A stretch of 64,000 nucleotides of DNA from positions 1,678,616-1,742,615 of the forward strand of contig NC_061062.1 of the NCBI RefSeq assembly GCF_021917145.1, read 5' to 3'. Shown piece after piece: positions 18,357 through 30,500 of this stretch. Each line of letters opens with the position of its first letter. The stretch's first letter is position 1. Under the pieces are notes generated by a model that saw only the letters and a program-made list of their open reading frames with translations, was not told where the DNA came from and did not search any database. This DNA is from Hypomesus transpacificus (taxonomy: Eukaryota; Chordata; Actinopteri; Osmeriformes; Osmeridae). The position numbers and the translations under genes are program-made.

Positions 18357-21300
18357 ATGCCCTGGCCATTTTCGGAGTCCATAAAAAAGCGGGCATGCAG
18401 ATATCTTCTGCACCGGTACTTGGGAAATTTCCTCCAGGAGAAGCTTAGCCTTGACCAGCTGAGTTTAGACCTTTATCAAGGCACTGGATCACTAGCACAA
18501 GTGCCATTGGACAAGTGGGTGAGTTTCAATCTTTGTTGTGCAACTGTGCCACTTGTGGCCCTGTGTGTGCCACCGTTAAGTATTATCAGTCCTGGGTGCT
18601 GAAAATACACGGCCGTATCTCTTCCCTTTCAGTCACTGAATGAGATCCTGGAATCAGTGGATGCCCCTTTCGAAGTCATCGAGGGCTTCATTCAGACCAT
18701 CTCTCTCACTGTTCCATGGGCCGCCCTGCTTCAGGAGAACTGTGCCCTGGAGGTCAAAGGGTTAGAGATGGTGTTCAGACCGCGGCCTCGTGTGGGTGAG
18801 GATTAGAGACACGCCATTGTTTGTCCTCATCAGAGATAACTGTGACAGATTTGTTTTATTTTATTTTTAAAGCTAGTCCTGTCCTGTAGCTAGAATCGTT
18901 TGTAGTATGTTTACCTTCCTCTTTCTCAGCTTCAGGTATGGAGCCTATGTACTGGTCCAGCTTCATGACAAGCAGCATGCAGCTAGCCAAGGACTGTCTG
19001 GGCCAGCGACTGACTGATGATCTGGGAGAGAGTTTCCAGCCACTTGAGGGCTTGGAAAAGTTTGCAGAAACAATTGAAACGGGTACATTATGTCATAAGA
19101 TAAATCATGATTTTGTTAATTCTTTGATTTGATACGGATGTATGAGCGGTTTCTTTTCTGTGTGTTTTCAAGTTCTACGCAGAGTAAAAGTTACGTTTGT
19201 GGACACAGTTCTCAGAATCGAACACGTTCCAGAGAATTCGAAAACAGGAATTGCTATAGAGATCCGAATAAACAAGTAAGTGATACAGTATTTTGAAGTT
19301 AGTGTTTAGCAGTTACGTCAACGTCCCATGAACAACATCTTCTGCTGTCGTATTCAGGATTGTTTATTGTGACGAGACCGACGAGGAGAGTCCCAGTGTC
19401 AACGTGCACCAGCCCACCACGTTTGCCCATAAGAACCTGCAGATGGAGGGAGTCAAGATCTTCTGGGACGAGTTCTCTGAAACGGCCAGAGCTGGTTTCA
19501 AGTCTTCACCTACCCCAGCCGTGAGTTTTCGTTGGCCTTCTGTGCACAGTGTAGGTAAGCCACGGAGAGCAGGCATTCACTCTCACTGATACCCCTCCTT
19601 TTGATGTTCCCGCTCCCAGGAGACTGAGGCCAAGCTCTCCCCCAGCTGGAACCCCAGGATCATCTGTGAACCACATCCTCAGTTCACGGAGCCCATATCC
19701 TCCGCTATGCCCTCTGAACCCATGCAGATTGGCAGTTTGACTGGCAAAATTGAGCTGTCTCTCACGCTGAAACAGAACCAGACCATGCCTGGAGCAAAGG
19801 TTAGCATTACTGTAACTGTCTTGTGTATTTATTTTCATTCTAAAACCTCAAAGTTATTACTCAGACATGCTCAGATGCTATGTTTCCATGTTCTGTCTGT
19901 TACAGCTGGATGTTGTTGGACAAATTGACACCGTTGTCATGCTGCTATCCCCACGGCAAGTTCATCTCCTCCTGGACATGTTTGGAGTGTTCTCAAGTCC
20001 AGGTGGGTTTGGGTTAGGTCTTCTGACATCTGCATTCACTGAAGAACTCTATGTCCCAAAGAGAAAACATGTTTTTTTACGACTACCTGTTTGTGTTGCT
20101 CATAAAGGCGGACAAGAGTGGACAAAGGACAGGAAGAACCGTCCCATGCAGCAGGAAGATGAGTATCGTCTCCACATGGAGCTAAACCGATGCCTAAAAA
20201 AAGACTCCCCATTGACCGGAACAGAACCGGACTTCTTTGAAAGCCAGACCGCTAGAACTGCGTCTAGTCGAGGTGGGGAATGAGCAAATCTTACACACAC
20301 TTATCTAACGTGGTTATTGTTGAGACAGTTCTTAAGGATGTTGAGACATTGTGTGTTGTGGTTTCCTCCTTCCCTGATCCTGGGCGTTGGAGCAGAGGAT
20401 GTGTTCTTCTCCATGGCTGACATGGAGATGTCCCACAGCCTGTCGTCGCTCCCCCCCCTGGGCGAACCCCCCACTGTGGATCTTGACCTGTCACTCAACA
20501 GCAACTACTCGGCCTCCCCAGGGGAGTCTCCTCCTGGGAACGTCACAGTGAGTCTGAGCTGCACACTACTGTACCTCACTATCACTACTGTACCTCACTA
20601 TCACTACTGTACATCACTATCACTACTGTACCTCACTATCACTACTGTACTTCACTATCACTACTGTACATCACTATCACTACTGTACCTCACTATCACT
20701 ACTGTACCTCACTATCACTACTGTACTTCACTATCACCATCACTACTGTACTTCACTATCACCATCACTACTGTACATCACTATCACTACTGTACCTCAC
20801 TATCACTACTGTACTTCACTATCACTACTGTACCTCACTATCACTACTGTACATCACTATCACTACTGTACCTCACTATCACTACTGTACATCACTATCA
20901 CTACTGTACCTCACTATCACTACTGTACTTCACTATCACCATCACTACTGTACTTCACTATCACCACTGTACCTCACTATCACTACTGTACCTCACTATC
21001 ACTACTGTACATCACTATCACTACTGTACCTCACTATCACCACTGTACCTCACTATCACTACTGTACCTCACTATCACTACTGTACCTCACTATACCTCG
21101 CCACCAGGCTCCTGTATGGTCATTGACTTAGTCACTGATCTGCAAATTTGCACTATTGTACTGTACTCCACTTAGGTTAGAATAGGTTATAGGGTTGAAA
21201 TAGGTTTTATGTGCATTTAGGGTTAGTATAGTGTACTACTTATTGTTATCTGTAATTTAGGAAGCTTTAGTATTAGGGTTAGTATAGTCGATTATTTATT

Positions 21301-24300
21301 GCTATCTGTACATTTAGGAAGTTTCACTTATTTAAGCTCAGCATAGATGTAAATTATGTACCGTGTACTTATGTTATGTTATGCCAGGTGCTTGCGTTGT
21401 CTTGTTTTAAGAATTTCAGTGCCCAGTCTAACCTTGTGTTGTTCTGTGTACCTGACAAATAAAAGAGTTGACTGTACACTCACAGGGCCTGTCCTGGGTT
21501 TGGAAGCTCCCGTTCACGGTGCTCCCGTTCACGGTGCTTTCTCTGTTTTCCCAGACTCTCTGGGATGAGTACCTGGATGTGCCCCGTCAAAAAGAGAAGC
21601 CAACTCAGGAGACCCCCTTCCTGCAACACAAGCTGCTGAGACAGACCTGTAAGAATCCACACCAGTGTTACTTACACAGACTAACACAGCAGTGAGACAG
21701 TCACACCATAAGTTCCCAGAGTTGTCTGTTTTCAAATCAACATTCCAAATCAACATTTATTTGTATAGCTCTTTTTTACAAGCAATGTCACAGAGGGATT
21801 CACATACACCCACAGAACTGCCCCTCAGCCAACCTAAACCCTCAAGGAACACAAGGAAAAACTCAGTGAGGAAGGTTTTCACCTCAGAGCTTTGTTGTGT
21901 TTCAGCCCATTCCTCCAAAACACACGGTGATGAGTCCAGACCAGAGCTGGTGCTGAGGCTGTCTTTGGGTAGCCTGGCTGTGTCGGTCCTCCACATCGAC
22001 CCCCTGCCTCCGCCCAACGCTGCCCCCAGCCCACTGGCTCCCATGGCTGCTGGCTTCTTCCACTTGGTCGGCCCGGACCACCTCCCCCCTGCGTCGTTCA
22101 TTCAGTCCCGGGCCGTGTTCGACATGGCCTGCCCCCACGACCACCTCAGGTGACAATGTCAACTTTGTGTCACTCATATTGACCTCTTAATCCCTCAGTC
22201 AGGGGAATAGGTTCCTTTTGTAATGGGACAGCATTTTTGTTGTTGTAATAACAACAACAAAAGGGGGGGGGGGGGGGGGGGGTTGATCTTTTTCAAAGTG
22301 TATGGGACATGAAACCTTTTCTCCTGCCCTAAGCACATCCTATAGTGGAACTTAATAAACGACTGAAACATTTCTGCAGGTTTGTGGGCCAGGGTCTGAA
22401 GGTGAGCTATGAGCACTGCCAGGGCTCCAGCCTGCGTACCTTCAGCACCGACGTTTCCCTGGGCCAGATGGAGCTGCTGGAGTGCCTGTTTCCCTCTGAG
22501 AACCTCAGCTCAGCCTCCCAGAGGAAGGCTCAGTACACTGAGGTGAGCCACATCACCACTCATGTCTGTACTGCTGTCGGGACCTCACGCGTTTGCATGC
22601 ACCTGCCAAAATGCCTTGTCAAGGTGTGTCTCACTGGTTCGTCTTGTCACCTCAGCTGTTGACATTCGACACCACCAGCAGCGCTGCCTCGTCACCTGCC
22701 ACCTGCCTGCACCTGCTCTACAAACTGGCTGAGCGCAGGGGGCCCCAGGTAAACACTCATACAGCCTCCCAGACAAGGGGCAAGCCTAGTCTGAGGAGGA
22801 AAACGTCAGGAATATAAGACACTTTAAAGAAGTGGCTTCAAGCCATGGATTAAGCCTAGGGGACCTGCTTGTTTTCACGGGTCCTCTGCTGCCTGGGGGG
22901 TCCAGGGGGGTCAGGTGCGTCTGAGCAGCATGCCCAGGAAGGCAGAGATCCAGGTAGAGCTTGGACAGGTGCGCTCGGAGCTGGACATCAGCATCGTCGA
23001 CCGCCTCAACTCCCTGCTACAGCCGCAAAAACTGGTCACCACGGAGATGATGTCCTCACACATGTATACGTCCTACAACAAACACGTCAGCTTGGTAAAG
23101 ACCTTATCCTCTCTCTCTGCTCTTAATCCCAGAGGAGGAAACAAACATACTCTTGAATGCCTTACTTTGTTTATCCCACAGCACAAAGCCTTTGCGGAGG
23201 TCTTCCTCGATGACAGCCGCACCCCAGCCAATTGCCACGTGTCATTAACGGTCAACGCTCCTGTCCTGAGCCTGGTGGTTCGATTCCCTATCCCGGACCT
23301 GCGGTCCGACCAGGAGAGAGGCCCGTGGTTCAAGAAGTCGCTTCAGAAGGAGGTGCTGTACCTGGAGCTGGAGGATCTGGAGGTGAAGACTGAGTTTACA
23401 GGAGGCAGCTGTCCAGAGCAGACCAAGATGGAGCTCACCTTCAGAGAACTAGTTGGTATGTCTCACTGACTGTGGATAACTGATGTTTAGGGATTCTCTC
23501 CAGTCAGAAAATACACGAAAATCTCCAAAATGTCCACCTATTTCCTCACCCTCAGGGAAGTTCCAGGAGGATCCAGAGCGTCCAGCTGCCAGGTTCCTCA
23601 AAGTGTCCCACTCCATGGATGGAGACATGACCACGTCCTCTGACAGTGGCAAGTTTGACTGGCCCAGGTAACCAAACAGCATCAAGCTGAAGACCCTTAG
23701 TTGGTTGTTTGAATATAAGCAGTTCATGAAAGATTCTTAAAAGAACCCCAGTTGAAATGGTTCCTTGTGGAAGTAAAAAGGTTCTCCTATTCCCAAACTG
23801 TGGGCTGCGGCCCCAAACCAAAGAAAATAATGGAAATATTTATACTGTTGGTAACTCATGCAAGTGGGCCGTGAAGTGGAAAAGGTTGGGAATGGCTGTC
23901 CTTAGATCTAATTGGAACCTTTTATTTTTTAAAGCGTAGACCACCACAAGTCCCAACCCTCTCTCACTCCTCTGAAAACCCCCTGTAGTGGAAACACCCA
24001 CCTCCGACGTTCTCCTTCTTCCTCATGCAGGGTGGTGCTGAAGGTGAACCCCCCCACGGTGCACTCCATCCTGGAGAGAGGCCCCGCCGAGGAAGACGAG
24101 GGGGCAGAGGACAACTCCCCGGAGGAGGAGGAGGAGGGGGCCGCCCACTCCCTGAAGGACGTCTGCGACTTTGGGAAGCCCGAGCCGTCGCCTTTCTCCT
24201 CGCGAAGGGTCATGTACGAGAACGAAGAGGTAAGGGTCAGATGGCTGAGCGGTTAGGGAATCGGGCTATTAATCAGAAGGTTGACAGTTCGATTCTGACT

Positions 24301-27300
24301 GTGAAAAATTACGTTGTGTCCTTGGGCAAGGCACTTCACCCTAATTGCCTCGGGGAAATGTCCCTGTACTTACTGTAAGTCGCTCTGGATAAGAGCGTCT
24401 GCTAAATGACTAAATGTGAATATAAGGTACCAGGTTTATAAACACAACACTCCAGGCCTGGTGCAGGGCTGCCATGTCCATGTTTACAACCTGAAACAAC
24501 ATTCAACTCAACCAGGTCCTAGATTGAGTAAATATGTGAGGCTGAAGGAGACGATGGTTTATCCCCTCTCTCCACAGATGGTGATACCTGGCGATGTGGC
24601 TGAGATGACAGAGTTCCAGGAGAAAACCATGGGAAACTCACGGTTCATCCTGGAGCTCTGCTTCCCCAACGTACAGCTGTCGTTACACAGCAAGGCCTTC
24701 TACGAGAAGCTCCACAACAGGTAGGCCTCACAGCGTCAGGTCCCCTTAGCATGTCTGCCTGCTTCCTTGTGTCTACTTGTTGATGACACTGACCCTGACG
24801 TCTCCCAGGATAAACAACGACCTGTTGCGATGGGAGCCGACGGCTCCGTCGCCCGTGGAGACGGTGGAGAACATGCCATACGGAGTGGGTCTGTCGGTGG
24901 CCAGCCAGCTCATCAACACATACACCAAGGACAGCTTCAGCCCCTTCCGCTCCACCGGACCTGAGGGTGAGAGAATCCTTCACCACAGGGGGGTGTCCCA
25001 GTGGCTTACAGGGGAGAAAAAGTACCATGTAGGCTGAGGCCTTATCTCAGCGGCCTGGGTTCGAGTCCGGCCTGGGTCTCTCTCTCACTCACTCACTCAC
25101 TCACTCTCACTCACACTCACACATCACTGGAACTGTCCAAAGTATTTAATGCTATATATATCAAATACATGAACTGTTGGATGTGGTCTTGATGGTGCTG
25201 TAAGGGAAGACAGCTTCCAGGTCCCATCACTTGTATGTTCAGAGCGTCACGGTGGTGTCCTGTGTCTCTGTCCCGTGTGTCTGTCCTGTGTGTCTAGAGG
25301 AGGACAGCGGCTCCGATGAGGACACCATGCAGTACTACTCCCCAGCCTCTGACCTGGGCCTCAGGTCTCGGCGGAGGAAGAAGCCCAAGACCCACAACAA
25401 GAGCTCCCAGAGCCTGTTCTCTGTCATCCTCACGGTCAACCACGGCCTGGTGGCCCTCCAGACCGCTGCCACGGTACGCCTCCAGGACGGAGAGAGGGTC
25501 ACTAGGACCTCAGGGACAGAGAGAGGGTCAGGCTGCTGTCACTAGGATCTCAGGGACAGAGAGAGGGTCAGGCTGCTGTCACTAGGACCTCAGGGACAGA
25601 GAGAGGGTCAGGCTGCTGTCACTAGGACCTCAGGGACAGAGAGAGGGTCAGGCTGCTGTCACTAGGACCTCAGGGACAGAGAGAGGGTCAGGCTGCTGTT
25701 ACTAGGACCTCAGGGTTATGTTTATAGAGCTAGCTCCAGCTCTGCTCAGTCGATGTCGTCTTTTCCCTCCAGAAGGAGGATAAGAGCGTGCTGGAGAACA
25801 GACACGGGGAGTTCTGGTTGGAGGTGAAGAACGGAGTTCTCTTCAGCGTCACCCAGTACGAGGGCTACAAAGATCAACACTACATCTGCTTCCACACCAG
25901 TAACATCTGCCTGTACCACCAAGGTGAGACGGGGGAACAAGATCATCTACTCAATAACCTAGAGTTTGACTTCATGCATTTCCAGTCAGTAATGCTACTG
26001 TATCTATGAGATCATAAAAACTCTTATTCCTGTAGCCTAACTTCTCTCTGTCTTCCAAGGACTGGTGGATGGGGACACCCCTGTAGCCGACATCAAGCTG
26101 CCTTGCAGGACGCGTCCTCATTGGCTGGAGCCAGCCATCTACCCCTCTGAGACTGTCCCTGATAGGACGTCCCCCTCAGAGGGGATTGGCCTAGAGGCCC
26201 ACAGCATGCTGTCTGTCGCTGTCAAGATCTCCTCTCAGAATATGGAGCGTAATGTCAAGGTAAAGCCTGCTCCACGTTCCTCTCCCGGACGCTCCATCCT
26301 GGGTCATGAGTGGTGTCAGCTGTGCTAGTGGAGCTGTCACGCCAAATAGTGTCCTAGGGCCAAATAGTGTCCTACCTGACGTCACAATACCGTTCCGAAG
26401 CAAGGACTCGTCCGTCGCTATGCCGACCTTAAATTCCTGACATTCCTGAGATGGCTGCGCGTGCCAGCAGCGGGAAACTATCCTGGTTGCTATTCTGGTT
26501 GCTAGGTAGTCGCTTCTAAATTGCAATTTACCTCAGGCTCGCTCTCACACAGTTTTCACTCGTTCGATAGCTAGTGCTAGCTAGTTTGGTAAACAAAAAA
26601 ATATTACAAAGGTTATTAAACAACTGCCTTCTATGTTGAGCTAGTTGGTACATTTTTTGTCGAAAAAATACCTTATTTCGCATCGATTTTAGCCGACCGG
26701 GTAGGCAAAGCGTATAGTATTCTCCCTGCACGCGCAGCCATCTCAGGAATGTCAGGAATTTAAGGTCGGCATAGCGACGGACGCGTCCTTGCTTCGGAAC
26801 GGCATTGTGACGTCAGGTAGGACACTATTTGGCCCTAGGACACTATTTGGCGTGACAGAGCCGTGTCACGCGTCAGTGCTTTGTGTGTCTCACAGGAGTT
26901 CCTGATCGCTGTAGGGGTGAGAGGAGCCACGCTCCAGCACCGTATGGTCCACCCCAGCCTGGGCTGGTACGACCAGGTAACCTACACCTGGCCAGCCCCC
27001 CCAGGCCCACACACACACACACAGGCCCTGCACCTCCACTCTGCCACTAACCCCCTCTGGTCTGACTTCCTGTTGGTTTTCCCTGGCGTGTGGAACAGAT
27101 AGTGGACTTCCTGAACGTGTCTGACGAGCCTGTGTTGGGGTACACGCCTCCTTCCTCCGTCACGACCCTTCACCTGCACCTGTGGAGCTGCTCTCTGGAC
27201 TACAGGTGCAGTGGGCCTCTACAAGAACCATGTCACAATGGATCGCTTTTATCCAAAGTGATGTATAGTACACGGGGGTCATTTGAACCTGCGACCTCAT

Positions 27301-27515
27301 GATCTGCCATCAAATGCTCTAACCCTTAAGCTTGTTTGTGTTTCTGTGTCCTCAGGCCGCTGTACCTTCCCCTGAGGTCTCTGCTGCTGGTGGAGACGTT
27401 CAGCATCTCCAGCAGCGTGTCTCTAGACCGCTCGTCCTCCACGCTCCGGTACGCTCCGCCCAGGTCACCCCCCGCCCAGGTCACCCCCCCACCCTGGTCA
27501 CCCCCCGCCCAGGTC

Positions 27516-27555
<40 letters not shown>

Positions 27556-30500
27556 CACCCCCCCCTGGTCACGACACCGACAGGAGATGTCCACACACGT
27601 CTGATAACCCTGCTTCCTTTGTTCCAGGATCATTTTGGATGAAGCCGCGTTGTTCCTGTCTGAAAAGTGTAACGCCGTTTCTGTGAACTTGGCGAGAGGT
27701 AACCTGGGCCTCCCAGTGTAACATTTGAATATGTTTGAATATGATTGACAATAGCTATTCTTGTTAAGTAAATATATGTGTCATAACTTCTGAGTGCCGA
27801 CTATGCGTCATCCCACAGACTATGTTCAGGTTGTCGACATGGGCACTCTGGAGCTGAGGATAACTGCTGTCAAACCAGGCCTGAACGGAGAGCTGGTAAG
27901 AGTTGAGAACCTCAGCCCATGAATGAGAAACACGCTTTGCAACTTTGGGGCACACTGGTTCAATTCCCCCGTCCGTCCGTCTGGTGTTTGCACAGACGGA
28001 GCCGAGGTTTGAGCTGCGCTGCTCCAGTGATGTCATCCACATCAGGACGTGTTCCGACTCTTGTGCGGCCCTCATGAACCTCATCCAGTACGTGGCCAGC
28101 TACGGAGACCTGTTGCCCCCTGCAGGAGTGGAGGTCAGGTGCGGCGGCTCCAAATACAGAACCAAGGTCAGTCCATAAAACGATCTGAGGTCTTTAAAAC
28201 CAAAGCTGTCTCACTCACACAGCCCTCATCCCATCAACAATGGAGGCTCCGGTAGCTCACTGGGTTAGAGCGCGGACCAGTCAGACTAACGCCTAACGCA
28301 GGGGCTCGGGTTCCAATCCGATTGAGGCCTTATCCTTCACATCTCCACGTCTCTCTCCCTCCTCCTGTCTCTCTCCCTCCAGTCTCTCTCCCTCCTCCTG
28401 TCTCTCTCCCTCCTCCTGTCTCTCTCCCTCCAGTCTCTCTCCCTCCTCCTGTCTCTCTCCCTCCTCCTGTCTCTCTCCCTCCTCCTGTCTCTCTCCCTCC
28501 TGTCTCTCTCCCTCCAGTCTCTCTCCCTCCTCCTGTCTCTCTCCCTCCTCCTGTCTCTCTCCCTCCTCCTGTCTCTCTCCCTCCTCCTGTCTCTCTCCCT
28601 CCAGTCTCTCTCCCTCCTCCTGTCTCTCTCCCTCCTCCTGTCTCTCTCCCTCCTCCTGTCTCTCTCCCTCTTGTCTCTCTCCCTCCAGTCTCTCTCCCTC
28701 CTCCTGTCTCTCTCCCTCCTCCTGTCTCTCTCCCTCCAGTCTCTCTCCCTCCTCCTGTCTCTCTCCCTCCTCCTGTCTCTCTCCCCCCCTCCTGTCTCTC
28801 TCCCTCATCCAGTCTCTCTTCCTCCTCCTGTCCCTCTCCCTCCTCCTGTCTCTCTCCCTCCTCCTGTCTCTCTCCCTCCTGTCTCTCTCCCTCCTGTCTC
28901 TCTCCCTCCTCCTGTCTCTCTCCCTCCTGTCTCTCTCCCTCCTGTCTCTCTCCCTCCTGTCTCTCTCCCTCCTCCTGTCTCTCTCCCTCCTGTCTCTCTT
29001 CCTCCTCCTGTCTCTCTCCCTCCCTCCTGTCTCTCTTCCTCCTCCTGTCTCTCTCCCTCCCTCCTGTCTCTCTCCCTCCTCCTGTCTCTCTCCCTCCTCC
29101 TGTCTCTCTCCCTCCTCCTGTCTCTCTCCCTCCTGTCTCTCTCCCTCCTCCTGTCTCTCTCCCTCCTCCTGTCTCTCTCCCTCCTCCTGTCTCTCTCCCT
29201 CCTCCTGTCTCTCTCCCTCCTGTCTCTCTCCCTCCTCCTGTCTCTCTCCCTCCTGTCTCTCTCCCTCCTGTCTCTCTCCCTCCTCCTGTCTCTCTCCCTC
29301 CTCCTGTCTCTCTCCCTCCTCCTGTCTCTCTCCCTCCTCCTGTCTCTCTCCCCCCCTCCTGTCTCTCTCCCTCCTCCTGTCTCTCTCCCTCCTCCTGTCT
29401 CTCTCCCTCCTGTCTCTCTCCCTCCTCCTGTCTCTCTCCCTCCTGTCTCTCTCCCTCCTGTCTCTCTCCCTCCTCCTGTCTCTCTCCCTCCTGTCTCTCT
29501 CCCTCCTCCTGTCTCTCTCCCTCCTCCTGTCTCTCCCTCCTGTCTCTCTCCCTCCTCCTGTCTCTCTCCCTCCTCCTGTCTCTCTCCCTCCTCCTGTCTC
29601 TCTCCCCCCCTCCTGTCTCTCTTCCTCCTCCTGTCTCTCTCCCTCCCTCCTGTCTCTCTCCAACTGGCCTGTCAATAATAAAAGATGATAAAGGCCCAGA
29701 ATAAGGTTGTGTGGACACTCCCTTCAGCTCTCCCTGTGTTCTGATGGAAGTGTGTGTGTGTGTTCAGCCGGAGGCCCCCAGCCGGCCCCCCTCCCAGGCC
29801 CCCCTGCTGCCCGAGGCAGAGCAGCAGTTGCTGCAGGATCTGATGAGTGAGGCCATGGAGGACACAGACAGCCAGCACGCCCTGGGTCTGCAGCCCAACG
29901 GTGGGCCTGCACTCAGACAGCCTCGGCATGACCAGTTAGACACAGTACACACACACACAGTACACACACGTGCCAAAGTCTTCAGCGTCAGTTTTACAGG
30001 TAAATCAAGAAAGGTTCTAGAACTAATGAAATGGAAAGACAAAACACAATTTTTCTCAACGTCGCACTTTAATACTACCTCACAAATACAGAGGAAAAGT
30101 AAGACAATATTCATATCAAATCAATCTTAGGTTCATAATACATTTGCATAGTACACATCGTAGTTCTAATGACAGTTCTTTTCCCTCCATTGTAGGACTT
30201 CATGAGGCTCAGAATCTGGACCAGGACCCTCCCCGCTCTGACCTCTTCCTGTTCCCGGACGAGAGCGGGAACCTGCCGCAGGAGTCCAGCCCCACCTACC
30301 CCACCTACCCCACGCTTCACTCCCCCCTCATCACCCCCAACCTCACCCAGGAGGCCGACGACTTCTGCATCCTGGAGACTCCCAACTCCAGAGCCGAGGT
30401 TAGAGCTTGTATCAACGGAGCCAATGTGCCAAGAATGTCCCAAGAATTCCCACGTCTTGAATGACCGTGTGTTGTTTACATGACAGTGAATCTCTTGGAC

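Noticed and set aside
20317-21126. 269-codon plus-strand frame with Tyr/His/Thr/Ser repeats
   Set aside because: It is ATG2B exon 9 read into a 19-bp minisatellite.
28250-28325. Functional tRNA gene at the tRNA-like block
   Set aside because: Boxes A and B are present but no acceptor stem pairing is visible, and related tRNA-headed SINEs abound in the window.
28293-29718. Long open frames on both strands (up to 462 residues, Arg/Glu-rich or Ser/Leu/Pro-rich)
   Set aside because: Product of 15- and 18-bp polypyrimidine units, which keep frames open by arithmetic.
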